Assembly (NCBI GenBank): GCA_963920665.1 | Contig: OY987265.1 | Location: 20,217,001 to 20,281,000 of the forward strand | Reading direction: 5' to 3' | Length of the DNA: 64,000 nucleotides | Origin: Straminergon stramineum | Taxonomy: Eukaryota; Streptophyta; Bryopsida; Hypnales; Calliergonaceae | Shown here: piece after piece, positions 1 through 11,960 of the stretch | How the letters are laid out: every line of letters starts with the position of its first letter | Numbering within the stretch: position 1 is the stretch's first letter | Program-made: the position numbers and the translations under genes | Notes under the pieces: model-generated | The model's database searches: none | Seen by the model: only the letters and a program-made list of their open reading frames with translations | What the model was told of the DNA's origin: nothing

Positions 1-839
1 TACATAGACAAATTGGAAGAGCCCTTCCAAACATGAAATCATTGGGTAGTTGGACAACATCTGCACCACAAGGTTTATAGGGTGATTGGCACAATTAACA
101 CAGAGAATGAAAGGGGCCCATTTCTCTTGAATTTGGGTAGTAACACCCTTTTTTGGTCCTTGAAATGTAGACACCCCATTGGCCCCAAAGCAAACAAGCT
201 TGAACGCTATGCCCTCTCGACTCAACCCTCCCTCACCTAACAAAGAGTACATAATGGCATTTGTCAAGTGGTCCGCGACGCCACCATCATTAAGCAATTA
301 AGCAGGGTTTTCTTTCTAGACACGACAACATTTCTACAATCAGACATCACACAACATCTAGTAGAGCCCACGAGATGTCCAATAGAGTCAAATTTACCTT
401 TGACTTTAAAAAAATTTACCTCCTTTTTACCTAGGCCACCTAGATGCCATGTGGAGTCCGCATGGTACATTTAAGTGTGATCGCAAGTGTCAAGGGGCAA
501 GACAACTGCAAGTAAGGTGACCTTGTTTGTTAAGTGGTGAATACAAATTTCCAAAGGGTGACTATGTGTGGGTCCAAAAGATGACCTCATGTAGGGCGAC
601 CGTAGGTGTCAAGGGACAAGTGTAGATGGTAAGAGGGGCAACTATGGATGGTTAGGTGGCCAAGGGTGATTACAAGTTGGTAAAGGGCAATTATGAATTA
701 GGCAATGGGAAAATGTGAATGGACAAAGGACAACTATGGGTGAAGAAAGGACAACTATGGGTGGACAAAAGGGTGCTTATGGATAAAAACACATATTTGT
801 AAGGGCATATGCAAAAGGGGGACTATGAGAAAAAGAAAG
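1..839. other. non-coding, weak short repeats
   Basis: No gene is supported here. From about 480 to 830 the + strand is purine-rich and carries irregular copies of a short motif like GGACAACTATGGGTG, for example near 723 and 748. This looks like a degenerate minisatellite. The short open frames on both strands lack recognisable domains and overlap each other. Confidence 0.5.
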
Positions 840-889
840 CCCAATCTCCTTTAGAAAATAAAAAATTGTGAAAAATAGAAAGGGATGTT

Positions 890-1480
890 TTTCCGCCCTT
901 CATTTTTATCTTTAAATCAACATGACATGTAATACATGAGTAGGATGAATCTTTGCAAATTATAAATTGCAAATGAAATAAAAAATATTTACTGAAATCT
1001 CTATCCTTTATTTATTATTTTAAATATCAATATGACAAGTAATACATGATTAGGATGAGTCTTTGAGATTCCAAAAAAGAAACGGAAATTGAAGTTTTCA
1101 CTTAAAAGTTAAAATCTCTTAATGTTATGTTTTAAGTCAAAGTGTTAAATTATTCATTATTAGGAAGACTTTTCGAGAATTATGAATAATAAATAGGAAA
1201 GTTAATTTTAATCTCCAACCTTAGTTTTAGATCAAAGTGAAAAAATATATTTAAATAGGATAACTTTGTGAAAATGGAAAAAATAAACGGAAAATTTCTT
1301 AGTTAAATTTCTATCCTTCATTTTTTATTTGTCATATAAAAGTGACAAATAATTCATGATTGAAAGGAGTCTAGGAAAATTGCAAAAAATAAATAGGGAA
1401 GTTCTTACTTAAATATCCACATTTTTTATTTATTTATTTAAGATCAGCATAACAAACAAAGCATGAGTAGGATGATCCTC
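890..1480. repeat. diverged ~105-bp satellite array, block 1
   Basis: About five to six diverged units follow one another. Each has a phrase like 'aaatctctatcctttatttttta', then 'atcaacatgacaaataatacatgattagga', then 'agtctttgagaattgcaaaaa' and 'gaagttcttactt', given here only as approximate consensus wording. Unit starts near 890, 1002, 1110, 1212, 1312 and 1415 give a period of 100-112 bp. The same repeat fills 6690-7810. Confidence 0.65.
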
Positions 1481-1933
1481 ATAACATTCAATAACCTTCA
1501 TTCCCTCTACATTTCTTCCATACACCTTGCTCATCACCAACGATCTTTAAACCGGCTAATTTCTCTTCGGTTCTACCAAAAACATTGTTGTGCAAAATGT
1601 ACATAGTGGAAATGAAGGATTTTTAAAAATTTTGAGCATATTTTCACACTCTGTTCACCGAATGTCGTAGTTATGTCTATTCATCCAATTTTTGAGTAGC
1701 ATTCATTTGCTACAAGATTTTCATCCAATAGCTAAATTTCAATCTCGATTGTAGATTTGTAGTAGAGGTGGCTGCATTCAAGGGCTTCCACTAGTTAGAA
1801 TTTGACTTTAGAGTTGTTGCCACTCCCTTTCCTCATTAGCATCTTAGTTTCATTTACCATGAGAATTTTAACATTTATGGTTCTACTTACATACCCATTT
1901 ACTATTAATTTCCAATGCTGTCATGGTGCCATC

Positions 1934-2055
1934 CACTAATAGAAAATTGTGTTGCCTTCAACAAAATCCAGATGACACCGTTTTCCGTTTTCTACCCCCA
2001 AACGAAAAACTGCGTCACCTGGATTTTGTTGAAGGCAACGAGTTTTCTACTAGTG
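1934..2055. mobile_element. CACTAGTAG foldback MITE, copy 1
   Basis: A 122-bp sequence begins CACTAATAGAAAA and ends TTTTCTACTAGTG, and its two halves are complementary almost throughout. The shared arm includes GTTGCCTTCAACAAAATCC. CACTA-type termini suggest a non-autonomous CACTA-like or foldback element. No clear target duplication flanks this copy. A second, longer copy lies at 38167-38317. Confidence 0.75.
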
Positions 2056-2720
2056 GTTACAATGCCCCTAGTGCTGTAACATGATGTTGGTAGGAAGTAT
2101 GGGCACGTAAGTTCACTTGGGCAGAGGGAGGTTCAATTCTAGTGGCAATCTTATTAGTGTCATTTGCCAATGTTGTAGTACAATTTCAAGGAGGAGGAAG
2201 ATTATGGTGCCTAAAGCTGATAATTTTAAGAAGCATAAAAGAAAACAGACTTGCAAAGAGGACATAGTGCCATTTCCACACTTGAAGAAGGGCTACACTT
2301 TCGTGAAATTAGACTGCAAACACCTACAATTTTCCAAGTTGTGGGTTTAGCGCAAGCTTGGTGGCACTATCGTGGAGCAATTGGTTTTGGGCTTGGAAGG
2401 TGAACTCAAAAGAAAGGGAGTGCAATTCTCCATGTTGTTTCAAATTTTGAGTAATGGTTGTCCTATGTGTGACTATGAGCAAGAGCAATATTTTGAGGTA
2501 CCTTAAGGTGAAAAGCATGCCTAGAACGCACTAGTCTAAGACTATTGGTTGGGAAATGAGTGAGCATTTGCATGAATGTGTCTTCTCCGCCTTGAAGTCC
2601 GTCATTCAATCTATGAGAGTCATTTCTATCAACACTAATGAGGTAACTGCCATTGACAACACATCTTGGATAGGAGTCCATGTCTATGCCGTGGAATCTT
2701 GAGAGAGGGTTCCTCATCTA

Positions 2721-2753
2721 CTTCACTTGTCATGTCTCTCATGACAAGTGAAG
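2721..2753. repeat. perfect 14-bp hairpin
   Basis: CTTCACTTGTCATG is followed by a 5-base loop and its exact complement. It interrupts the reading frame of the hAT-like pseudogene, so it is probably a later local inversion/duplication or footprint and not part of the gene. Confidence 0.8.
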
Positions 2754-2866
2754 TGGCAATGCTAATAATTTAACTCACATTATTATGTCTGCATTGTTGG
2801 AAGAAGGAGGACTTACTCGTGTACAAATCTATGCCAAAATGGTCTCCTTTGGAACTGACGGTATTT

Positions 2867-3598
2867 GGGTCATTGCAAGAAACAACGTCCATTTTTTATA
2901 GCATTTTCCTTAGTACTATTTTTTTTGGGAGTACTTTATAATTAGAAAAAATAATTTTTTAAAATTGAATAAAATATTTGTAATATATTAACCTTTGAGA
3001 AGAAGGTACCCTAGGAAGGAAAACCGTAGAAAAATTCTCTAGGTAGGAGAACTAGAAAAGTGCCAATTCTCATGAAAATTAGCACTTTCACATTTTTATT
3101 TGTAATAAATAGGAAAAAATATATTTTTTAAAATTAAAAATTTTCCATTTGAGAAGAGTTGATGAAGATGAGATTTCAAGAAAAGAATGATATTAAAACC
3201 ATCTTCAATATTCAAAAATTGAGTGCAATGGGAGTCGTGTTTGCACTCATGTAGAGAACATAAAATAATATATTTTCAAATTTCCTTTGGTCGATACATG
3301 CTTTCCTACTATACAAATAGACCATGAAAGTTTCAACTCTAGATCATAAAATTTGGGTACTCCTAACGTAGTGAAAACCCCTAAACTGCACTTTGTGACA
3401 AACTAACAAAAATGACTTTTATATACAAAATGTTTTTTCTTAATTTCTAAAAAATAAGGGATTTGATTACCATCAAGTTAAACATTTTCCCTAGATATTT
3501 CATGTTCATTGGACTTGTGCTTCAAAAGTTATAGCAAATAACGAAAGCGTCACTAACATTGTGACGAAAAATAGGAGTGGTGTTTCTTGCAATGACCC
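2867..3598. mobile_element. 732-bp TIR element, 4-bp duplication ATTT
   Basis: The left end reads GGGTCATTGCAAGAAACA and the right end is its complement (TGTTTCTTGCAATGACCC apart from one base). ATTT directly flanks both ends (2863-2866 and 3599-3602). Removing the element and one ATTT restores the hAT-like reading frame (GTDGI then STFQG), which confirms the boundaries. There is no coding capacity. A sister element is at 9665-10420. Superfamilies with 4-bp duplications (for example Sola or Chapaev) are possible, but I cannot assign one. Confidence 0.88.
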
Positions 3599-4329
3599 AT
3601 TTCAACATTTCAGGGCCCCGAAATGGGTGTCACTACGTAGATTCGATACAAGTGGGCTCCTTTCAGGTTTGATACAAGCTGCACTAGTCATAGGATAAAC
3701 TTGGTCATGGAAACACTTTCAAATTATCCAATGGTCAATAGTTTGGAGTGCCTTTCCCAATTTGTTTCACTTATTTCTATCACAACAACAAACGTTACAG
3801 TGAATTGCAAAAACTAGCCGATCTCACAGAAACTAAGGGGCAAAAGATGCTACGAAATGTAGAGACTCGTTGAATTTCGTTGAATTTTGATGAGAAGTCC
3901 AATTCAACATATAATGGTGGAGTACAAGATGCTACTTATGAAGATGGGTGTCAACATGTCTTTAGGACCTGGACAGAAGGCGAATTCAGCGGTTGCTACT
4001 ATGTTTGATATCCTTGCCCATGTCGAGGTTCATTTGTGTTTGGTTTGTCAAGACGACTTGGCTAGAATGTTTATTGATGCCTCCACAACTTTTACGACGG
4101 CAGACTTCAAACGCTATAATGACTTGGTTACTTTGAAGTGTGATGAAATTCCCCTAGATTGGAGTTCATTGCTTGGAAATGACGGAGTCTCCCAACCTAT
4201 TGTTCAATTTCGACCATACTCATTTTTTTTCTCATTGTCACGACAAGTAGACTGGGGATCACCTTTTTGTAACTTAAGAGGAGTTCATTCGAGTGCAATT
4301 GAATATTCAACAAAAATTTGCAAGTAATG

Positions 4330-5170
4330 GCTTTATCATCTCTAATTGATTGGTTTGTATTTCTTCATTCTTTTAATTCTTCACTTAGTATTGTGTTTTT
4401 CTTTTAGTTTTATTGTTGTGTTTTCATGTACTTTGGTAGAAACTAATTCTCTCTTGAATTCACTATGGGAGTTTAGATCTGTAGTGAAACTGCAATGTTC
4501 AAATTCTCCTCTATAGGTTCAACATTTGAGGTTCATATCCTCAAAATGGACTTTTGTCTACAGCTACAAGTTCTTAGTTCTTCAATTTCGAGTTTTCTTT
4601 TTCCATTTCTACTTTATGAGTTGTAAGTTTGTAAGGCTCAAGTTCTTATTTCTAACACTGTTGGTTCGGGCTTGTACGTAATTGGTACTTTAGAAATTCT
4701 TTGTGTCCATTCTTTTGTTGTTGTCTAGATTTGAAAGCCTAATTTGATCTTGCTCTAGCATTAAGGTGTCAATGCAGGTTCATTATTCTTTGTAGTTTTT
4801 GGTAGCAGTTGTTGTCCACTTCAATTCTTTTGGTAGATTTTACAAGGTAAGTTCATTTTGCTCTCAAATTCCTTTTTTCTTTTTGGTTTGGAAAATGTTG
4901 GAATGCAACTTTGTTGTATTATAAATTCCCCATTTTTAAAATTTGGTTTGGGCAGATGTGAAAATGCAAGTTCATTTTGCTTTGAAGTTCCTTTTTTCTT
5001 CACTATAGGCAGATGTTGGAATGTAGGTTCATTTGATGAAGTCTAAATTTCAAGTTCAAATGTGTTTCTAGAGATGTATGTTGTTGGATTTCTCATGGCT
5101 CATGTGTGTATGTGTAGAGGTGGCCCAATCATTTTGTGATGAATTAGATAGTAGGTTTCTACAGCAGTAC
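4330..5170. other. non-coding stretch with local duplication
   Basis: T-rich DNA inside the hAT-like pseudogene span. A diverged ~120-bp tandem duplication covers about 4848-5035, recognised by a repeated AAGTTCATTTTGCT followed by CCTTTTTTCTT and ATGTTGGAATG. No exon is supported. Confidence 0.5.
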
Positions 5171-5649
5171 CTCTTTGATGCCTTCGAGATCATTTACTTG
5201 CAATACTAAAAAAGAAGAAGGGGAAGAGGAGAGTTTTCCACAATATTTGGTGTTTTTCAAAAAAAATTATTGTCAAGCAAAAGTGCTAAATGCAGGGACA
5301 CCATACATCGCCTTGGAGATGCTTTTAGCTGCTCAACTTGATAACCAACAAGGCTTTTTCTAGATCACAATGAAAGCCAATTGCAACACGTCCTATGTAG
5401 TGCCCTTGGATGTCAATCCCATAATCAAATTGTGGCGTAGGTTGTCACAAAGTTGGCACCTTAGTAAACCTATATTGGAATACTTCAAATTGGTTGAAAT
5501 TGGCTACATTTTGGTGTTAAGGAGTGATGGAGTGTTGAAGAAGAGAGGTGCTTTTCCACTTTGAAGTTCCTAAAGTCTTGCCTAAGGAATAGATTGGGGA
5601 AACACTTGTCCCTTGTTGTTTGTATGTTAAGCCAAAGATACTTTTTTTG

Positions 5650-6690
5650 GAGAATTTTCTATACATAGAAGCAATGGATTCCTAAAAAAGTGCCATGAAG
5701 GTCAGCTGGCATAAAGGTATGTAAATTTCAAGAGCAACAGTAGCATTGGATCAATATCTTCTAACATGCTCAGTAGAATTCATTCATTCCAGAGGTTTTT
5801 TTCCTTAGTTTTCATGAGATAGGGCCGGTTTTGCAATTCATGTTCACCGGCCTTGACTAGGAAGCTCTATAGTGCATTCTATTCCATCAGAGCTAGGACG
5901 TTATTGCGATTGTTTCACTTGGTGAGTTGGCCATGTTGTTGCAACATGATAGAGACTTGGAGCTGTGTGACGAAGATTTGGAGAAAAAACAACAACAATT
6001 GGGCATGTGGAGTGTTCTTATTTGTGAATCTAACCCTTCAAATGTGTCTTGCTTGTGTTGTGTGTAGATCACTAACATTGCAAAATTGGGATAGTCTTGC
6101 TATTTGCAGGAAGGGTTGAATTCCCTTGTTAGTGAAAGTGTGTGTTGTAGAAAGTTAGTGATAGTGTTTGTTGTAGAAACATAGAACTATAGAAGCCAAC
6201 TTGCAAACAAATTGTGCATTTTTCAAAAAAATTGTACATGTGCATGAATACACTTCAACAACATTCTTGAGGATATGTCAACAATACTTGACATTCAATG
6301 ATTTATCCTTAGCAATATCATTCATAACAAAATTTTAGAGGTAGCTGGCTTGAAATACAAATCTTTGTAACATGTCACAACTTGCACTCTATATAAAAAA
6401 ACAAAAGTTTTCCAAAATGCCTATCATTTTTTCCAAAAATCATTGTTGTTTTCTACCAATAGAATTGTAAGTCGTAGAAATAGCACCCTTTTCTTACAGA
6501 AATAGCACCCTTTTCTTACAGAAATAGCATGTGCTGCGAAATCCTAATATTAGGTTTTGGGAGCAATGCTCATCACATTGAGCCTCAACATGTCCAGTTA
6601 ACTATTGATGGGTGTGGAATATTCTATACCATCTATTGTAGAGTCAAGGCAATGATAATGCATGCTATTGAATATTGTATTTGAGATTTG
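5650..6690. other. non-coding AT-rich spacer
   Basis: I see no gene here. A 22-bp unit (AAATAGCACCCTTTTCTTACAG) is tandemly doubled at about 6477-6521, followed by the start of a third unit. Confidence 0.5.
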
Positions 6691-7810
6691 CAAAAACAAA
6701 TGGAGAATTCTTTACTTAAATCTTCACCTTCTATTTTTTATTTTTGAATCAACATGTCAAATAATCCAAAATTAGAAGGACTCTTTGAGAATTGCAAAAA
6801 TCAAATCTATAAAGTTCTTTATTAGATCTTCTTTTTTTAATTTGTTTTTATAAAAATAGCAAAAAATCATTTATGATAAAGAGTCTTGGACAATTGTGAA
6901 AAAAATAGTGAAGTTCTTACTAAAAATGTCTACATTTTATTTTTAAATTTTAGATCAACATAAAAAATAATTCAAAATTAAGAGGAATCTTTGAAAATTG
7001 CAAAATTTTATTAATTAAATAGAAAAAATTCTTACTTAAATCTTTATCCTTTATTTTCTTACGTATAAAATCAAAGAAAACACCAATTTATGATAAAAAA
7101 GGACTCTTGGAGAATTATAAAAAATGAATAGCAAAGCTTTTAATCTTAAATTTCTATGCTTTATATTTAACTTTTAAATCAATGTGACAAATACTTCTTA
7201 AAAGCAAATAAAGAAGTTTGTACTCAAATCTACTTCTATTATTTTTTATTTGTAAAATCAAAGTAACTAATAATTCATTACTAGGAAGACTCTTTGTGAA
7301 ATGCAAAAAGTAAATGAAATAATCTTCACTTAAACTTCCATTCAATATTTTTATTTTTTAATTTAGTATTTAGTGTAGCAAATAATACTTAATCATGATG
7401 AGATTCTTTAAGTTCTTAAAATAAATAGAGAAGTTCTTACTTAAATCTCTATATGTTATTTATTACATGTAAAATTAAGCGACAAATATTTTGTCATAAG
7501 GAAGGCTCTTTGTAAATTGCAAAATATAAATAACAAAATTTTCAATTCAATCTCTATTAATTATTTTTATTTCTTAATTTCGTGTAGCAAATAATACTTG
7601 ATTAGGATGAATTTTTTCAAATTGAAAAAAAATAGAGGATTTCTTACTCAAATTTCTACTATTTATTTTTATTTAAAATATGAAAATGACAAATAATTCA
7701 TGATTAGAAGGAGTTTTGGAGAATTGCAAAAATAAATGAGAAATTTCTTTCTTAAATCTTCACCCTTTATTTTTAATTTATATAATTATAATAAAATCAT
7801 GAAAAATTCT
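6690..7810. repeat. diverged ~105-bp satellite array, block 2
   Basis: About eleven diverged units of the satellite also seen at 890-1480. The phrase around CTTTATTTTT recurs near 6724, 6828, 6930, 7044, 7148, 7228, 7336, 7440, 7550, 7648 and 7757. Units also share ACAAATAATTCATGATTAG-like and AGAATTGCAAAAA-like segments. It ends just before the LTR-like copy. Confidence 0.65.
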
Positions 7811-7857
7811 TGGAGTCCTTTATAGACTTCTAGAAGAGTGAAGGACTTGGGGAAGAC

Positions 7858-9664
7858 TAGTCCCCCAAGTTGTCACTGGGGACTCACCGGGTTGTTGTTT
7901 TTTGTATTTTGTTATTTTGAGTGTACTTTTATATACAAAAAGCCCCCCAAAGAGTGAAGAACCAAAATAGTTATGTTACATACCAATATAGCATTTGGTT
8001 TAAAATTAGAATATTATAGCTAAAATATCCCAAACCATGACTTGTACATAGGGTAGAACTTGACTAATCGTGGTAAATTGGAGAATTATGTATTATTGGC
8101 ACAACCGGCTCAAACTCCGCATAGGAGAGACATCTCTAGGGTAAAATTGGTCAAGGAAACCCTAGAGAGGTATTTAGGTTAGTTTTTAGCAATAGTTTCT
8201 AGTTTTCCCATTCCATTGATGAAATAATGGAACTCCAATTGTTGGCTAGTAGAGTTTCAAATATCAAGACAACATTGTGGATATATCTATGATCAAAGGA
8301 GGGGGACTTTGGATTAAAGTCACCCTAGAGACTCAACGATGAAGTCGGTTTGCCAAGATTTTCTCCGATGTGAAAGTTTCTTTGGCCACCGATATTTAAT
8401 TGAGGGGGTGGATTTTATTCCCCCTAGGCCAATGTGTAGAGTAAGAATATGAGCCTACACATGTGTTGTGGGATTCCATGAGAGATTCTACAAGAAATTT
8501 TGGAATTTTCTCATAGTCAAAAGATGCTCTTTTGGACGGTCAATTGCCAAAACCTACAATGGAAAATTCCTAGAAATTACCAAGATAGTGGTAAAATCTC
8601 ACGAAAAATTATATTAACTTCTTTTATGTTAATTAGACAACTTGACAAGTTTCAAGACATTTTGATAGTCAGAAGAAGGTCATATTCGTTATATTGAGAC
8701 TTTTTACAATCTTATTTTTATCCTCAACTCAAAGATAAACCGCTTTATCTCTTTACTAGTATTTTTTTACAAATAGGTAACAACACCAACTTTTAGGAAT
8801 TTCATTATATGATCACTATTTGAGCATTATTTATTTTTGGTTTCAATTATTATTTTTTTAAATAAATTTTTCAATAACTAAAATTTTGTCTCAAAATCTA
8901 CGAAAAGTCTCAATATAACAAATATAGCCTTGAAGTACCTGATCTGGCAAGATTCCCTAATAATTGACATAATTTAAAGATTATGGCAGAGTTGACCAAC
9001 GGAGTGGGAACATATGAAAGTGGAATGAGGTTGAAGATAGGTCTTTTCTTACTCCTCCACACCTACTTAAGAGCCTAGGCTAGTTTTTTTATCAAAAAAG
9101 TCAAACTCCAAAAGTTGGTTTTTACATGATTTTGATGTTAAGTTGGTGCTAGGTTTCGTTGAGATTTTGGAGTTAGGAAAAGGGGGTGGAGACTATTGTA
9201 AGACTTCAGATGATCTTCTGAAGTCAATGGTGCAATTTGTTTGTGATTTGGAGTTAATCTTCAAAAGTTAGGTTTAGAAACTAGTGTAAAAAGTAAAAAC
9301 CTAGAGGATAAGGATGAAAATCCAAAGTGATAGGGTTCCTCTAGATGAATGAAAGGAGATGGGTGCCCAGGAGAGAGTATAAAAGGGTACCCTTCTTCTC
9401 CTTTCAACTCACCCCATTTGTTGTATTTGGGTATGTTAGGTCCAACTTATGTTGAAATTTCGGCATTTTAAGTGAAAAACTTAGGAACAGTGTTTTTTGG
9501 CCACTTTTGGGCCCATTGTTGTTATTTTCCGAGCTTTTTAAGGTCTTGCGGGTTCCTAGCACAATGCACATTGAGTCTTTCACACTAACCACCTTGAGTC
9601 ATTTAGAATTTGGAGGCTTTGTTCCTATTAGCCTTCAAAGAGTTGTGATTTTGTTATCCTTTAA
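7858..9664 (+). mobile_element. long-LTR-like copy A (+)
   Basis: From about 7858 to 9300 this is nearly identical, in inverted orientation, to 14330-15521. It is more distantly related, in the same orientation, to 21985-23960. The other copies start TGTGAGCCC, a typical LTR start; this copy is degenerate there. A TATA box (TATAAAA, 9379-9385) followed by pyrimidine-rich sequence suggests a U3/R junction. No gag-pol coding is seen, so it is a solo or truncated LTR. It contains the MITE at 8676-8931 and ends at the target site of the element at 9665. Confidence 0.6.
8676..8931. mobile_element. 256-bp MITE, duplication GAAG
   Basis: The termini are AAGGTCATATTCGTTATATT and, on the complementary strand, AAGGCTATATTTGTTATATT; the match continues through GAGACTTTT (about 28 bases with three mismatches). 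GAAG flanks both sides (8672-8675, 8932-8935). The inverted arm at 14690-14705 has the uninterrupted site with a single GAAG (read on the minus strand), so it serves as an empty-site control. The element is AT-rich and non-coding. Confidence 0.9.
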
Positions 9665-10420
9665 GGGTGATTGCAAGAAACATTTTATGTTTTTGGCTCA
9701 AAAACCCGATTTCTGGTCGTATGTCTAGCAGTACTACGAACTACTATCAATTTCACGCATCAGATTGCACCTATAAATCTCAACCGTCGATTTTGAGCTC
9801 TTGCAGATCTTAACCGTTGATTTAGTACTATATATTACTATGTAGTACTATAGACTATTGTGGAGTACTATAGAAGCCACTGGGAGCAGAAAATAATAGA
9901 AAAGGGGTCTATGGACCCTTTCATTTTTAGTAATTAAAAAAAAAGTCAAAAAATTCCCAGAAAAAAACCATTTTTGTAGACAAGCCTACTTTCACATTGC
10001 ACCAAAAAATTCTTCAAAAAAACTTTCTCTTGCTTGAAAAACGTGCACAAACAACGATCACTTTGGCCCCATGTAGACACCTCATGTAAAGGTTTTTTGC
10101 AAAAAACTCTTTGACTCTCATTGGAATGCAAGTACACCTCCAGCTTCTCCAATTTGTGGCTTCCAATTTGCATTTTTGGGTACAACTTTAGACCCCAAAA
10201 CTCCAAAATGGCCAAGGTAGACACCTATTTGGGGGCACCTTAAAAATAATAAAGTAATTTTAAAAAAAACAAAAAATTACAAAATGTGTGAAACTTTTAT
10301 GTGTATCTTCATTCCAAATTTCAAGACGAACAAACTTATAATGCAAAAGTTAGGACCAAAAAACCACATGTCCAAGAAGAAGGGGACAAAAAATAGGACA
10401 AGTGTTTCTTGCAATCAACC
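9665..10420. mobile_element. 756-bp TIR element, 4-bp duplication TTAA
   Basis: The left end is GGGTGATTGCAAGAAACA and the right end on the other strand is GGTTGATTGCAAGAAACA. TTAA flanks both ends (9661-9664 and 10421-10424). The length and termini match the element at 2867-3598, so the two are one family. There is no convincing coding sequence. A single related end (GGGTGATTGCAAGAAATA) lies at about 56715 without a visible partner. Confidence 0.85.
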
Positions 10421-10424
10421 TTAA

Positions 10425-11415
10425 GGGGATTTTTTGGCCTCCTTTTGCATTGTGTTCTTGTACTAACCCTAAAGCAACCCCCCATATGACTTGATGATGT
10501 CGCTTTGGAGGGCCTTTAGATTGAATTTGTCGTTGTGCTAATCCACGTATCACTAATTCTTGGCCTCTAAGTGTTCTCTTGTCCCTCAAAACTAGTGTAG
10601 TAGTCTATAAATTGAGCCAAGTGTGAATGAAGTTTGGTGAATCCTGTTGTCGTGATGTGGACTGTCTATTAGTTAAAATTAGACATCTATATATTTTAAT
10701 ATTACTTATATATTTACAAGTTAGGATTAATTCAAAGGTCGATTGGTAATTATTTTCTTAGTTAGCTTGTAGTTTTCTAATTGCTTTTACTTTTATAAAA
10801 CCAATATATAAAGGCAAGAGTGAGGGCAATTAGTAAATTATGATATAGAATTATGATATAGGATAATATATGGGGGAGAGGGTGTTAGAATTGAAGGTTT
10901 TTTAGTCATAGGTTTTTTTGGGGTTTTCAAACAAGCACTAACATAGCTAGAAGCCCTATGCTTTTCTGGACTGACGACAATCATCACGACACCGCGATGA
11001 TAGGAGAGCTTTGAACTCCCTAGGGGTAACAAAATCTTAGTTGTGTGTTAAAAGTAAAAACCACATCGAAGCTTTAAGCCCCCCCTAGGATTCAAGAGTC
11101 CTAGTTGTATGTTAAAAGTGGCTTCACAGGTAAACCTTAAACCCTTGTGGTTTCCATGTCCAAAGTTTAGTTTCCAAAACACGTTTGGGAACAAACAAAG
11201 TTCAACCTTCGGAAAATAGGAAATAGAGGTCATCATTGAATTTGAAGGGTGATTGGTAGAAAAAAGAGAGAATACCTTTGGGCACTCGTATGTAGCCATA
11301 CCCACTCTAACATTGAGATACATGTTCCTTTTGCCTATTTTTTAGTTTCCTAGCATAAAATTAGAAAGAGGGGAAGAAGAGAGAAATCTATACCTTAGAC
11401 CAATTCCATGTACCC
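10425..11415. other. non-coding spacer inside inverted-repeat region
   Basis: I find no gene or element end. Short open frames on the minus strand (for example 11048-11323) have no recognisable domains. Confidence 0.4.
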
Positions 11416-11419
11416 TCCT

Positions 11420-11960
11420 TCCAATACCCACAGGGCCGGTTGTAGTCAAGTGTCAAGGAGTCCAACTAGAGCGTCTAAGTGTCAGGAAGTCCGTTCAAGG
11501 TCTCTAAGAGTTCGGTTAGGGTCCCATGTTGTCAAGAAGGCTCCCTCAAGGTCCTTGGTTGTTGAAAAGGGTCCATCCATGGCCGATGGTTATGTATTTT
11601 ACTCCTTTGCAATGAAATCACTTTCATTTGTTTCCAAAAAAAGGATCCATTCAGGGCCTTTGAGTGTCGGGAGGGCTCCTTCAAGGTCTTGGGTGTTGGA
11701 AAGTGGTTAGGTCTTCTATGGTTTCTGGAGGGCTCTATTAGGGTCGTCAAAGTGTCGGGGAGTTTAAATAAGGCCTTGGGGAGTTGGAGAGTCTACATAG
11801 GGCCTCAGGATGTTAGGAAGGGCTGCTCTGGAAGTTCGGGGTGTTGGGGTTTAGAGAAAAGGAGTCCAAAGAGTTTGTTCAATAAAGGGGAGTCTAAGAA
11901 GTTTATCCAGTAAGTGGGAGTTAAGGGAGTTTGGGAAGCAAAGGGGGAGTCCAAAGGGTT
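11420..11960. repeat. degenerate ~30-bp minisatellite
   Basis: Irregular units share phrases such as GTGTCGGGAGGGCTCC, TTCAAGGTCTTGG and GGTGTTGGAA, each about 25-40 bp apart. The open frames here on both strands are by-products of the repeat and not genes. Confidence 0.5.

Larger units (their letters stand above)
2100..5640 (+). pseudogene. decayed hAT-type transposase (ZNF862/C17orf113-like)
   Basis: Fragments in changing frames on the + strand follow the order of a hAT-superfamily transposase of the ZNF862/C17orf113-like type. A basic N-terminal part lies near 2117-2350. A stretch with GVQFSMLFQIL is near 2420. GWEMSEHLHECVFSALKSV is near 2550, followed by an AIDNTSWIGVHVY-like segment. 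GGLTRVQIYAKMVSFGTDG ends at about 2862. After the insertion come HRINLVMETLSNYPMV (about 3690) and ELQKLADL, then MRSPIQHIMVEYKMLLMKMG at 3890. A C-terminal dimerisation-like segment, LEYFKLVEIGYILVL, is at about 5475. Many stops and frameshifts, the TIR element at 2867-3598 and a non-coding stretch at 4330-5170 (intron or insertion) break it. The family assignment rests on remembered motif order, not a search. It is certainly not functional. Confidence 0.7.

Noticed and set aside
8500..8697. 65-codon frame repeated identically at 14696-14878 as a conserved gene
   Set aside because: The identity comes from the inverted LTR copies at DNA level; the MITE changes its end in one copy and it has no domain.
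11408..11913. Overlapping open frames of 72-100 codons on both strands as genes
   Set aside because: They lie in a degenerate minisatellite; their repetitive translations have no domain and mirror each other on opposite strands.
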